From positions 12,721,124 through 12,785,123 of the forward strand of contig CAKAKS010000031.1 in assembly GCA_916700875.1 (NCBI GenBank): a DNA stretch of 64,000 nt. The letters are read 5' to 3'. A program made the position numbers and the translations under genes. The notes under the pieces were generated by a model. That model was not told where the DNA came from. It saw nothing but the letters and a program-made list of their open reading frames with translations, and did no database searches. The DNA is from Sebastes aleutianus (Eukaryota; Chordata; Actinopteri; Perciformes; Sebastidae). How positions within the stretch are numbered: the first letter of the stretch is position 1; every line of letters starts with the position of its first letter. This document shows, in pieces, positions 35,220-48,045 of this stretch.

Positions 35220-35592
35220 AGGGCTATCAACGCATTAACGACTTTTAGGTTGTAGCGGGCTCAGTATTAAAGCTAGAGTGAAGATACTGGTGTCATTATC
35301 TTGTTGCAAAGGAGGATAAATAACGCTCCAAACTTGCGCAAAATGTTGGCAAGTAAAACCTGGCATGGCCATTTTCAAAGGGGTCCCTTGACCTCTGACC
35401 TTAAGATATGTGAATGAAAATGGGTTCTATGGGTACCCACAAGTCTCCCCTTTACAGACATGCACACTTAATGATAATCACATACAGCTTTGTCATTGTT
35501 TTGTGTTGTCAATTGATTTCCAATAATAAATACATACATACATTTGCATAAAGGAAGCATATTTGCCCACTCCCATGTTGATGTGAATCGAT
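35220..35592. mobile_element. Dispersed TIR-type repeat, copy 2
   Basis: Same family and orientation as 11046-11481. It opens gggctatcaacgcattaacg and holds ataacgctccaaact, tggccattttcaaa, cccttgacctctgacc and atttgcataaag. The right end has decayed to gaatcgatattg. No coding potential. Confidence 0.75.
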
Positions 35593-36410
35593 ATTGAAGT
35601 GTGCACCAAGGATGAAAACACAAACACACACACTCACACAAATGCACATTCTCTTTGAAGATACACACATGAAGCTGCAGTTGCAAAACAACAGAGATGT
35701 GCTCACACACATACCTACAGTATTTACAAGCATGCACATACTGTATGTCGACATCTGTGCATGCAAACACACGTTTCAGGTTTATACTTATGGAAACTTA
35801 AAGGCACATAATGCATTTCCTAGTACCTTACCCTAACCTTGATCATCACATTTAAATGCATAACATCAACTCTTATTGTAACCTTGACCTAAACGTTCTG
35901 CTAACCTTAACCTCAAATTAAAATGTGAGGAACAGCCAAAAATGTCCAAATTTTCCAAAAACTCAAAACAGTCCTCACAAAGGGTATACCAATGAAAAAA
36001 AAAAAAAAAAATGAATCAGTACATACAGACACAGAAACAAGCATCATTAGTCCGACCATTCATGGATGTCTCTCCTGCAGTGTGATAAGACACACTGCTT
36101 CTGCTCGCCCCTCTGTGTAATATGATCCCACGAGACCCATTCTGTCTCCAGTCTCCGTGTGTGAGTGGAAACCATCTCTTTTCTCCCGTTCTTTTTTGTT
36201 CCTGATAATGATGACACCTCTGACCCCCACGTTCCAGTGTGCCCTCCAGGTGCCCCTAACCAATCAGAGCTGGAGTGGCTCCGTGAGGGGAAATCCTGTT
36301 AGAACCCGTATCAAGCAATTAGAAAGCCCGATGGGAACCCTGGTAGAGTGAGATGGGATCCTGATCACTTCTTCTGAACATCCGAGATAGTTTGTTTCTG
36401 CCTGTGACCA
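35593..36410. other. Non-coding stretch with telomere-like dispersed repeat
   Basis: At 35800-35990 there are ccttaccctaaccttgatc, ctaaccttaacctc and cctcacaaaggg; these belong to a common fish repeat whose phrases resemble telomere units without forming a true telomere array. An A run sits at about 35995-36011. No gene recognised. Confidence 0.5.
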
Positions 36411-36434
36411 TGTGTGTGTGTGTGTGTGTGTGTG
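36411..36434. repeat. (TG)12 microsatellite
   Basis: About 12 TG units. Confidence 0.95.
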
Positions 36435-38688
36435 ATAGTCTCTGTTTGCACTGTTGTTCGTATGTGTGTATGTCTGTCACGAGACAGGCAGGTTAAATAG
36501 AGACAGCAAAGTCATTACTGCACAGCATAACACAGATCTATAACCGAACCCCTTTTCAGCCTTGCTCGACTAGTTATCTGTCATCCAGCTCTCTGTCACC
36601 ACTCAAAATCATAGATTTCCTGTCCTGTGACATGCTCACAGCATGTGGCCAGACTTTGGATGTTTACCTCAGGGCTCAGCATATCAAAAATTGCGATATG
36701 CTGTCACATTTAAATTATTTGTACACTAAAAATAAACATAGGAAATAGCACAAAACAAAATAACCTAATTGTTAAAAAAATAACTGCATTTCTAAACCGA
36801 ATCTCCAAATGTTCTCAAAATGTAATAAAATACTTCCATTTACTTCCACAACCATTATCTCGTCATTTTTGTCTTTTAGCAGAAAGCTAGCTTGGTTTCA
36901 GACTTGTTTTCAGCAATTCAGATATGTTTCCTTGGAGACCAACAGAGCTAATCAGAATGGGCATCATCCTGTGCCAGAACCAGAAGTCATTCAAAAAAGC
37001 GAGAGATGAGATTGACACAGCTGTCCAGGTTGCATATTGATTCTCAGAAATAGCAATTCTTAAAGTGACAATCTTTCTTTGATCGTAGTTAACCGCTCTT
37101 AGCAACCACTAACGCAGCTTCTGACAGATATGATGTTGACGGAATGGAAACAATAGTCACCACGGACTGAAGGGTAAAAAATGGGCTAACACAAACACAG
37201 TTAATGAATAACGCGGTGAAAACAAAATAGCAATTGAGTCTGATTATCGGGCTATGAGAAAGCAGTTTGTAGTCCTTACTTAGTGCTATCTAAATAAACA
37301 AATATTTATATTCAATTGTAAAGTGACGAGAAAAAGTTAACACTGTCTTATGCAACTTTCTATGTGAAAAAATTATTCTAAATACTATCATTTATCACAC
37401 AGAAATATTAAAACATTGACTTAGAAAACGGATGTTGGAGGGAGAGTGTTGGAATGAACTGGTGTTAATGAAATTCATGAGTATATCAATATATAAGGTT
37501 GCAGAGGCGGACATCGAGCCTGATACACCACTACACCGGTGGTGACTCATATTTTAGCCTCATATTGTTTTGCTATCTTTGTATAGACAGAAAAAAAAGA
37601 AAAAAAAAGAGAAATAAAAAAGTAAGAGACAGAGACAGGCAGTTATAAATGGGAAATGTAGACTGGGGGTGTGCAGGGATTTAGGGACATTTACTTTAAC
37701 CATATATTGTTGTTGCTCCAGAGGCCACATCGCTAATGACTAAACAGTCTCTGACTGCGTATTGTTTTCTAGAAAGAACATCTGCTGCAAACAATAATTG
37801 GATTGTTTTTACCAATAGTTGCATTCCCCTGTGTGCTAATTGGAATTCCAGCCTGTCAGAAAAATCAACTTTGGTAGACTGAACATAAACAGGTGTCTGT
37901 GTCCTTTGATAAATCTCTCTCTCTCCTTATCTCTTATACCTTCTTTCACTTCTCCCTGTTGTTGTGTTGTCTCTGTCTTACTTATTCAGGCATGCACACG
38001 CACATTCACACAAAAAAACACAGACAGAACATCTTCATCCTCCGGACTCTGCCGGGCTGTGATTACCACGACTGTAGCTTTCTTTAACAGGGTTATAATA
38101 ATAGCTGTCAGGCAAGGCGGAGATGCCATCTTATCTTGTCTGTTGCCATGCCGATTAGCACCATTGAGCTCCACCGAGCTGTTCAACGATCCCTCTGGGA
38201 AACTAAACTCCTCGTAAACGATTCACTACCTTTTTTTATTTTTTATTTCTTTATAGCTGATTAGGAAATGTGGACAATGATGATGGCTTGGCTCACATTG
38301 GGCTGTGGGAGTATTAGAAAAGCACATCACAAGAAGCCTTATGCCCAGGCTGTAGTTGAGCAAATTGAACCACCCTCCCATCCCTCAACCATTCAGCACG
38401 ACAGCAATCAATACATCAAAAGCTCTGACAAAAAAATATATATATATCCACAGTTGCAGGACTGTAATAAGCCTGTCCATTCGGGACAAATTAAATGATT
38501 TGACGGGCTACCTGCCTGTCTACCACTTACTTGCCTACCTGCGCGCATTCGTTGCGTGTCACCAGAGTCTTCCGCAAGCTGCAAGCTTGACAGCTGTGAG
38601 TACTCAAAATAGCCGTGTTTTTTGTTTACGCTCACAATGATAATTTTGGGGGAGTGGCTTTGGAGGAAGGCCTGAAGGGACGAACTGT
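36435..38688. other. Non-coding stretch, nothing recognised
   Basis: Unique AT-rich sequence with A-rich runs near 37585-37625 and a CT-rich patch at 37905-37985. Frames of up to 125 codons (37840-38217) have no domain or plausible exon boundaries. Confidence 0.5.
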
Positions 38689-38783
38689 CAGTGTTGCCGA
38701 ATTGGCGACTTTCTCGCCAGATTTTGCAACTTTTGGAGCTAGTGCTGCAAACTATTTTCATTGGGAAATAGTTGGCAACACTG
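38689..38783. mobile_element. 95-bp TIR mini-element
   Basis: cagtgttgcc (38689-38698) and ggcaacactg (38774-38783) are perfect 10-bp inverted repeats, 75 bp apart. Between them are related motifs (gcgacttt, tcgccag, ttgcaact). I remember such cagtgttgcc ends from a short teleost repeat. No target duplication was found. Confidence 0.55.
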
Positions 38784-41099
38784 GGCGCATTTTTTCTGTT
38801 GGATCATTTTAAAAATCTAACGTACTATTGCTAGTTTCTCAAGAATATCAACCCTAGCTTTAAGCGAGGCCTAAAATAGCACCAGTGGCCCATAGAAGAT
38901 GCCCACTGTGACAGCACTCAAATATGAGTATATGAAGTGTGTGTGTGTGCTCAGTTTTTTTTTTCCAGGCTCTCTGTGGTGTTATAGTTGGTTTGAGCAC
39001 ATGTGGATAATTTACAATAGTTTATACCTACTAGCGTCCTATAATCACATTTGTACAAACCATCTGGCTTCCTCTCACAATATGCAGGAATGGATCTGAA
39101 TTAAAAAAAATGCATTAACCAATTGTGCAGGACTAATTTGGTACATGACCTAGTATGCTACACAGAGATACAGAGTTCAATACCATAACATATGTAGGAA
39201 CAAGTCTGTTAAAAGTGCAATATTTACAGTACAAATGAATGAATTCATCTCATCAATATACTAATTAGCACAATTGGTCATGACAGCTACCGTATATCAT
39301 GTTGGTTATGGTGGGGCATTAGGGGATTTGAGTGCCTCTGAGGATTAATTAGATGCTGCTTAGCATAGAACTGACGTGATTAGTAGATAATCAAGTGCTG
39401 TGCACCATGAAGTGCAGTAGCCCTTGCTGACTGTTCATCCATTCATAACGCCATAACCTAATTGTAAATATGTTGCTCTGAAGTGTTTCTTTTTTCAATA
39501 TTTTTCAAAGGAAGTTCAGCATTTTAAATAAAAATGGCAGAAATGCCACATGTTAATGCAAGAAAAAGTAATAAGCCCCCGGTGACCTCTGCGTTGTGCC
39601 AGCATGTCCCTCTCCAATATTCATGTTGCAGCTGTCTGTAGGCTTTCAAGTTGATATAAGCTGAAAGCCCAAATCACCTCGAAAGCCAGAAAGCTTTTGC
39701 CTGATGAGTCTCTGTGTGTGTCACTCCTCATCTGCAAAGTAATGCACCAATTCTTGTTTTGCAAGCTTTTGCTCAACAATCTCCTCCTCCACGTGAGCCC
39801 ACAGGGTTAAACTCGTGAAATATTTTGCACGCAGCACGTCAGCTCTACTTCACACTTAACATCTGCACTGTGCGGTTCCCCCAGCCCCCTCCTCATGTCC
39901 CAACCCTTTCTCCAGCTCAGCTGGCATCAAAGACTGGGGGAGCGAGAGAGAGAGAGCGCTGCCCGAGTGCCAAGACGGTTGGATAGTGATGAGTGATCCA
40001 CGATGTGTTCAGCATACTAAACACTAAAACAGGGAATTTTAATTCTACATCTGGCTCTTGTTCAGAAGCCATGATTCTTTCTTTTCTTTTCCCCCCTTTC
40101 TATCTCTTTTCACTTCAATTGCCGCTCTTTCAATTTCTGCTTTTTCTTTTCTTTTCCTGCCTTTCCTTTTATTTTGTCTATCTCTACGGTGTCCCCCATT
40201 CCTACAGTTTCTCTTTTCCCCTTCCAGATGCATACTTTAAGTGAGAGAGATGGTATGGGAAGGAAGACTCATACTCAAATAAACCACAATCCCTGAGCAT
40301 GCAGCTTTTTTTTTTTTTTCTAACTTAGTAGCACATATGCCTGTAAAATGTAAGTGTGCAGCCTGAGTTGAGTCCAATATTTATATAGCTAGGTAACTTA
40401 TTACCACTTTATAGCATGCTTTTAAAATGATATGCAGCACTCTCTAACAAAATCTTAGTTTATATGTATTCAAATTTACAGGCACAATTAAAGCTATTAT
40501 TTAAAGGAACTACTGCACATTAAATGTTCCCTGTGGAGTTTGAGACATCTCGAAGCGCTGTGGAATTGTTATTCTATGAGTGTGTCCCAGTTTTGTTTAC
40601 AAGGATCTGTTCGCACATGGGTGACGCAATACACATTCCTGCCAATGTTTTCATAGCATTATACTGATCAACAGATGTCGTTAATATGCCAAGATCTTGC
40701 AATGCGCCAGCAAAGACAGGGATGAAGAAGACGCAAGCTCGTAATCATGGAGGCTGGATTTAGAATTATTTTCAAAAATCGGCTTTGCAAATGTTTTATG
40801 TGGAAGGAAATGCACTTAACGCATTTGTCAGACCCCAAGGATGCACACAATGCTTTTGGATTGTAAACAGATGGAATTGCATTATAGAATATTTTTTTTT
40901 AACTAGGTATGTAACCAAACCTGTACGAACTACTTACAAATGGCTATTACTACTATATATACAAGTAGTCAATCAGAAATCCACCATACTAAAATTTTTC
41001 CAAATGGCTGGAATTGTGGCACACAGTAACATCCAGGTGGAGCATAGAGTAAAGACTTTGGGAGAGCAAGAGAAACCAACCCAATATCATGGGTAGGCG
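38784..41099. other. Non-coding stretch, partly unique, partly CT-rich
   Basis: 39380-39800 is unique-looking with mixed composition. 40070-40230 is CT-rich and gives an artefactual frame. A T run lies at about 40308-40319. No exon, RNA gene or element end identified. Confidence 0.45.
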
Positions 41100-41510
41100 T
41101 ATAAATGGCACAACATTTCCGAGTGTCATTATAATGCATTTTAGGCTTTTCGCGCGTCATTTATACGACAGGGGCATAACCCTGTGAAATGTCTTTTTGC
41201 GTGTCATTTAATGCCACGTCGCTACAGTGAAACGGTCACTGTAATGTTAAGGCAACAAAACTATGGCCGCAGTTAAGTTTAGGCAATAAAACCGCTTAGT
41301 TAGGTTGAGGAAAAACATCATGGTTGGGCTTTAAATAAGTATGTAAACTAAGGAAAATATGTACTTCAACAACGTAACTTAACCATGGAAAAGAAGTCAC
41401 AAACGTCACTAACGTAACTTCAAAATATATATACATATACACGGACACCAATCTCCTGGTTGAAAGCCCTGTATTTGTTGGACCCCTCCACCATTTGCAT
41501 TCCCTCTCAC
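41100..41510 (-). mobile_element. Dispersed repeat with acgtaact motifs
   Basis: Contains gcgtgtcatttaatgccacg, two aggcaa(c/t)aaaac phrases, caacaacgtaactt (41369), aacgtcactaacgtaacttc (about 41403) and ends with atctcctggttgaaagccc and a tccacc. On the minus strand it carries the cctaaac-type phrases of the related repeats. The right part aligns with the fragment beside the minisatellite (6285-6356). No coding sequence. Confidence 0.65.
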
Positions 41511-44089
41511 TTTTTTATTCTACGTCACTAGCTCTGAGCATAGCAAAATGTTGGACTTTTTTTAAACCATGCAGTGTACATGTAATCCCAACTGTAAAGC
41601 CAAGAGAAGCTGAAAACTGCTGAAAGCTGCAGAGAGGAGGAGAGTGGGAGATCTATTTTCTGTCTAATTGCAGAAAGGCATTTGATTTACTGTTAATATT
41701 TAAAAATGCATAATGGAGCCTTAAAGTGGCTTTTGAAACTAACTATTTCCCATTAGTGGAAAATGTGACCCATGTCTACCCTTAAGTTTATGAATATCTG
41801 CACTATCATGGATAAAGTTAATGATGCTGGATTGTGATCATTTGAAATGTCATTTGGTGCGTTACAGTGTGGCAGGTTGGCATACGGGCATGCAGCTCCA
41901 CTAATCAAAGTGAAGGAAAATTAATTTGTGTTGACTGTATGCACCGTCTACTTTTTTCTGTTTGCCTGCATGTTCATGTTTGTGTGTATGTGTGTGTATG
42001 TGTTTGATGCGCTTTTTGCTGATTGCAGTGGTGATGCATGTGAGCTGTAGAGCATGGTGCCTGTTCCACGAGTAGAAACAACAGATTTATGATGTGGGAA
42101 TTTACTACTGCAGTTTTAGCACTAACAGCTGTTCTATGTGTGGGTGTGTGTGTTTGTGTGAGAGAGAGAGGTGAGATTATTTACAGTGAAATCAAATTCT
42201 GCTTTGTTTTGCAGCACACAACCTCATCAGATGCCTTCCTCAGTCCACTAAGCAGTCTGTTTGTTTAAGACTCGGCAGATGTGTAGAGGAAGTGCTCCAT
42301 TGGTAAGATAAAATATAAATACATGCAGCTAAAATAAAGCTCTCACCACAGTCAGGATAAAGTAACAGCTTGTCTTTTATCTTAAAAATAATGAGAAAAA
42401 AGAAACAACAACTGAGAAAAGTGGTTCCCTGTGGACTCATAACGTCACCCATCTCACCACAATGTTACAGACAACAACATGCTGCAAGGCCAAACAAGTA
42501 GTGCATATTTTAGAGGCCGATATTACCCGTGGGAAAACATATCTTTAATTCAAATACAATTTTTATTAATTCAAGTGTATTTAATTCCATAACACTTTTG
42601 ACAATTTTACACTGTGGATTGCTGTTATGAAACAAGCCAAATGACCTCAGCAGTGGCTTCAAAGTACAGAGTGAAGTGAATTTAAATAATGTCTACAAAT
42701 CACACAGTGACCTGCCTTACACACTTGTCATTACACTGTCATCTGTAGGTCAAAGACGCGCCCGGCAAACAAACAAACCAACAGAAAAAGGCAAGTAAGA
42801 GGATATCTTGCTAGCATCTATCTTGCTTTGGCTCAGAATTTTCCAAATGCACATTTATACACACACACACACACACTGGAATGTAATGATTACATTATGG
42901 GAATGTGCATTTTGTCCCCAAAAGGAAGGCGAGTCCCCACAATGTGACTGTGTAAACAGATGTATGTCCCCACAACATGGGTAATACAAACACACAAACA
43001 CACACACATGTGTATTTCAGTGAAATGAGACAAAAAAAAAAAGAAATTATAAAAAATTAAAATGGGACTTGATTCTGAGCCATCTAGGCTCTTGATTGTA
43101 GCCCTGTATATAGTGGTGAACTAGTGTTTCTGCATAGTTGTAAAGGCTTTTCAAGAGAGATTACTTCCAGTAGTACAGATACAAAATGAGCGGAGTTTGA
43201 ACAAAGAGATAAACTGAGCCTCCTGTGACATGTTTGCATATTAAATGCTACGTCCACTACACGTGTTTTATGTAAGAGGAAAGAAAAATTAGATAAATAA
43301 TATATTAACTATTCATTTCATGCATTATTGATGTCTTTTGGTGTGTTTTATGTTATATACCGTTGGCTGTGTGACCTCTGATTTAGTTTTTCTTACACCC
43401 TCTGTCTACAGTGTGTTTAACCTGTGATCTCATTTATAGTAGGATATTATTTTTTTACATTTTCCATTCAGATTTGTCAGTGCACTATTATTGTTGAAGC
43501 TATCCACTCTTTTACTCGTATTTACTTGGCCATTGTGACGCTGTAGGAATGCATCCAAGTTACTGTTGTCTAGAGCCAAGGAACCAGTCTCAGGGGCTTG
43601 TTTGATTGTGATGATCTCATCAAATACATTTACATTGACGTAATACGGGGTCTAGTGGTTAGCGGGGAAACATTATTCGGTTTTGTCTTTGTTTTGATGA
43701 TACTACCAAGAAGAGGTTCGGGAAGGTCTCGCAAAACTCTCCTGTGGGGTGGATTTAAAAAAAAAACAACAAAGCCGTCAATTTTAGAGATGGCAAACAC
43801 AGCAAAATAAATACAAGAAGAGGCTTAAAATGGATCAGTGTCAGTGTGTCCGATAACATATGTGAGCTATTTGTTACAGTGTTATCTGACAAAAATGTAT
43901 TCTTGCATCCAGTTATACATGTTCATATGAGCTGCACCACAATTTGAAGGAAGGACATGTTGCTCCCTGTTGGATAAAAGATTAAAAGCATCGAACTGCC
44001 CTTTACCTAAAGAGGAACCAAGGCAGAGACTGCCTTTGAATGTTTCAGCTCCGTAGGAAGAGACAAAGACAGGAACTGGAGTGAAGTCA
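41511..44089. other. Non-coding stretch with short CA repeats
   Basis: A (CA)8 tract at about 42861-42877 is followed by 'gtccccacaa'-type phrases (42915-42980), a fragment of a known-looking dispersed repeat. An A run sits at about 43033-43043. Nothing else recognised. Confidence 0.5.
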
Positions 44090-44575
44090 CTCGTTCAAGT
44101 TTCATAAGGTAAAAAATAAATAAATGATAGATAGCGCCATGAAGCATCCCCAGTTGATTACTTACATTAAGAAAATTACTTTTTGTATTGAAGTTTTCGG
44201 AAATGTTATCTTTAAATATGCAAATGAGGCATTCTCTCATCAAATATGTGTTAATTTGCATACATTTGCAGAACAGACATCTGGATAAAGCTTGGTTCAA
44301 AATTATTGTTTCATATCGATGACATATTAGAGTCAAAGGTTTTTATCACTTCATCAATTAGAAAATACTATCAACAGCCATAACAACTCCATTTTACCCA
44401 TGATTTTACTACAGGTGAATAGGGTAAAAACAAATAACTGATAAATATCACCATTAAACTTCCCCAGCTTATTACTTACATCAAGACAATCATTTTTGTA
44501 TTATAAGGTTTTCTGAAAATGTATGTTTAAATATGCAAATGAGCTGTTATCTAATGTTAACTTTTGGTGAATGTA
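44090..44575 (+). repeat. Two diverged copies of a ~110-bp module
   Basis: 44127-44232 and 44441-44548 share the order gata(a/g)ata, cccagt/cttattacttacat, aatttttgtatt and atctttaaatatgcaaatga, with an offset of about 314 bp. Unrelated sequence lies between. I recognise 'tttaaatatgcaaatgag' as part of a percomorph dispersed repeat. No coding function. Confidence 0.75.
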
Positions 44576-45444
44576 GAATAAAACTACAGACGTAAATAGA
44601 CAAAATGTAGTAAACACCTAAATGTGTATCTTCAGTGTTTTCTTTCCACTAGTCTGAAATAAGACGGAAGCTTAATAGCCCAAAATCTCAAAATATATCA
44701 GTGCATGATTTTGCGAGGAACGCACTTAAGAACATTAAAGTAATAAATTGAGAATAATGTCGGACACCAAGTGGGGGCAACTGTTTCAGCACCATGGACA
44801 GAGACTTGATGAGCGTGTTTTCTCTTTTGTTTTGCTTATTTTAGATTCTGTATATATTCTATGATTCTGTCAGAACCCACCAGAAAAGTTCAGCAAAGGT
44901 TTATTTCAATGCAAATGTTTCCTCATACACTGCCCTTTTTCATCTTGTTGTCTTTCCTCCTCGCACCCTGCCACCACATTTCTCCCTTTCCTCTTCACTC
45001 AACACTTATTCTGTATGGCACCTCACCTGAATTCGCCTCTCACCTCTCATTCTCAGCTCTCTTCATATTCCTCCCATATTTCTCCCCCTCCTTCCCTGAT
45101 CCCATTTCCTCACTCCGATTCCCAAGTGACCCTTCTTGTCAGGATGCTCACCCAGTCCTCTCCAGTAAGATGACTTTGTCATTCTCCCCTTTCACCTCCT
45201 CGCTTTTTTTATTTTCTCTCCCTGTCCTGTCAGAAATCCAATCTCAGAAGGCATCTTGCCATTCTTCCCCCATCCTCTCCTCTTCCTCACGTCACTCCTC
45301 TTCCTTTGTGTTATCTGTAGAACCTCTTTTGAGTGCTCACAACCCTCTTGTTCTATCAAGGAATCTCAGACCCCAAGCAATTATAAATATGCACCCAACT
45401 ATGGGAAATCTCATGCAGACATAGAATGAATACACAAAGTATAG

Positions 45445-45449
<5 letters not shown>
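44576..45449. other. Non-coding stretch with long pyrimidine-rich part
   Basis: 44930-45330 is dominated by C and T and carries a 187-codon plus-strand frame that is rich in S, F, L and P, with no domain, no signal of conservation and many ATG-poor gaps. I treat it as low complexity, not as a gene. Confidence 0.6.

Positions 45450-45486
<37 letters not shown>
45450..45486. repeat. (GA)18 microsatellite
   Basis: About 36 bp of uninterrupted GA. Confidence 0.97.
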
Positions 45487-45490
<4 letters not shown>

Positions 45491-45980
45491 ACACAGATAA
45501 TGTCCTCTCACATATTGTTTGAAATTCTGTGAAAATGTATAAAAAAACAGATTATAGAAAGTATTCTCCTGCTTATATAATAAGAAATCTATCTGAGGAA
45601 ATTCTTACAAGTATGGGGTGTTATTAAAATGCTGTATCCAGGAGAGAGTCCTCTGACACTGCTAACTTTATATCCTGCCCATGCAGTCATCAAACTGACA
45701 TCCAGGCTTGGTTCAAGGGAGCTGAGCAATGCTCGAGAGGGGATCAAAAAGTCAGTTTTGCCATTTCAAATTGTAGCATTCCTGTTAGTGACGTACTCGG
45801 GGCAGCACCAGCGGAGCTACCAGTGTTCCCCCAGAGCACTTCCTGTCTGACACAGTCATTTTTAGAACCTTTTTGGTCTTCACCACTTCACAACAGGGTT
45901 TGCTATTAACTTGAATCAGGTGTGTTTTGAAAGAGTATACATGAACAGAAATGACACATACTGAATAAAGTAAAAAACAG

Positions 45981-46588
45981 TAAAACTTCCTTTTACAGGT
46001 CCACAAATTTCATGGTAATAGGTGATAATTAGCAAATAACCTCTTTGAAATGTCTTTTGGAATTGCTTCCAAATTACCACAATATTTACCTCAAACATTC
46101 TTTATTATTTATATGCTGAAATAGCATATAAGGGTTAAAATAGGACCCTTAGGCTTGATAAGCAGCTGTGCGCTGCTGTTCATCGAAGGTGGAAAACCGA
46201 AACTAATAGAAGACACTTCTGATCAGACACACACCTCACCATTGTGTGACTTATTGTCTACACAAATGTAACCTGGTAGCTAATGTAATGATTCAGGGAT
46301 TTTTTTTAAGAAATTTCAAAGAAGTTATTTATCATCTATTTACCAGCAGACATGGAAATAAAGCATATTTGTTTTCTTTTCCTGGAAATGTATTAAATAA
46401 ATCACCAGCTTTTGGGAAATAATGGAATATAATTATTAAATAATGTTTATAATAAAGTAATCTTTGATACATTTTGAAGTAAATATTGGGGTAATTTGGC
46501 AGTAATTCCAAAGAAATTTCAAACAGATTACTTGCTAATTCTAACCTAATTGCCATGAAATTTGCAGACCTGTAAAATGAAGTGTTAC
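45981..46588. repeat. Inverted pair of a dispersed repeat (arms about 130 bp)
   Basis: The arm 45981-46110 reads forward with tttacaggtc, aaatttcatgg, aattagcaa, tttgaaatg and aaattacca. The arm 46463-46588 carries the same order on the minus strand (acaggtctgcaaatttcatgg and gaattagcaagtaat when reverse-complemented). About 350 bp separate them. A transcript across both could form a long double strand. No gene. Confidence 0.85.
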
Positions 46589-47669
46589 CTAAAAAACACA
46601 CATCACAGTCCCCGTGAATGGAACACATCACAATGCAGCTGGCTACAGTTATCCAGCTGCATTCCTCAACCCGCTCCCCTGAGTTCCAATAACAAAGAGC
46701 TAGTTGACTCAGAGGCAAGTAACTGTTTATTTAACTGATGATGGTTTGAAAATAGAGAGTGGCTGGAATATTCTGCTATGTTATGCCTGCCACACATCAG
46801 GCAATCTGCAGTTTCATCCATGTAATGTGTCATTTTAAAGTTGTTCTCATGACACTATATTTGCTAAAATGCCTTTAGAGACCTCTGCTTCATTATCTGA
46901 CCTCTAGAAGCCATGTGCATTATGATTATTAAATGCCAAGAACAAGGGGCGGGGGGTATGGCACACTGAAACCCCTTGGTGAAGAGGTCAGGGTTAAATG
47001 CATGGGTAAAAGGGTGTGACTTTGATATGGGTGCTGTTCATTTCCATTTCAATTAATACCAGTTAATGTTACTTTTAACCATGACCAAGATCATTTATTA
47101 ACCTTGACCAATAAGTGTTTGTCCCTAAACTTAACCAAACCTTAACCATAACAGTGACCAGAGTGACCATGTGTGCGTGATCCTAAGCAGGCAGATAAAC
47201 TCAAAATCTGAAAAATTCTCACTTAAATAAATTATATCAATGAACAAAAATAAATATATATCTGAACCGCCCAGGGCCATTTCCAACCAGTAGTGTGAAT
47301 AAAGCCATGTGCAAGCAAAGCCAGCCTCAAAAATCCTTAATGCACACATGAAATAGGCCATGTCTGAATGAGAACAGATCAACCGTCCCTATCACAGACC
47401 TACTTAACGCTTCCTAAATCAAGCGCTAAGTGATTATGTCGTTTGAATAAAAGCTTTAAGACCTCTTTTATTTCCTCTTTCATTACAGAAAGGCAGAAAT
47501 CGTTGCAGAGATGTCAACTTTCACAGAATTTACAGATAATCTGTTGCACAGTACAGTGCTTATCGTAGAAGCATCTTCACTTGCATCAATGTATCCTCAT
47601 ACAACAGTTTGAATGATATCTTACGAAAAGTTGTTTTCCTACGAATGTCCAGTAACATGAGCGATCAGT
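46589..47669. other. Non-coding stretch, includes telomere-like phrases
   Basis: At 47095-47155 'taaccttgacc', 'cttaaccaaacc' and 'ttaaccataac' form a degenerate fragment of a dispersed repeat. Otherwise unique AT-rich sequence. Confidence 0.45.
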
Positions 47670-48045
47670 GCGCCTGCACAAGGACCTGTGGTGTTTATGC
47701 AACAACTCCTGCCCCGCCCACCCTCCCAAAATGCTCTGCTCTGATTGGTCAGCTGGCCCACTCTGTTGTGATTGGTCAACCGAACCAAACTCTTCGGACA
47801 CCGCTCCAGCTTCTCTCGAAACTAGCTTTGATTTAATTGTATTTTTTCGATGACATCACCACGTTACGGAAGAAAAGGTTGGACTTCAATCAAGGCGTTT
47901 CAGGCAGTTCAGGAGCAGTTTTCTGTGGGAGAGAGTAACTCCCTTTGGGCTTTGTAACCTTGCAGACCTTTTGCATGCTCAAAAAAACAATACAACACAC
48001 TAAAGGAAGGGGAAAAAGCACAAAGGCATATTAGGTCCTCTTTAA
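47670..48045 (-). mobile_element. Dispersed repeat ending ttaaagaggacctaatatgc
   Basis: Read on the minus strand it opens ttaaagaggacctaatatgc (48025-48044) and continues through ctttttcccc and ccttta phrases. Within are two 'ctgattggtca'-type phrases (47735-47780) that resemble a duplicated module. I recognise the opening as a widespread teleost repeat end. The other end lies near 47670 but is not sharp. No coding sequence. Confidence 0.5.

Noticed and set aside
44861..45424. 187-codon plus-strand frame
   Set aside because: Pyrimidine-rich low-complexity sequence gives S, F, L and P codons; no domain or splice context.
46332..46718. 128-codon minus-strand frame
   Set aside because: It overlaps one arm of an inverted repeat pair, so it is not an independent gene.
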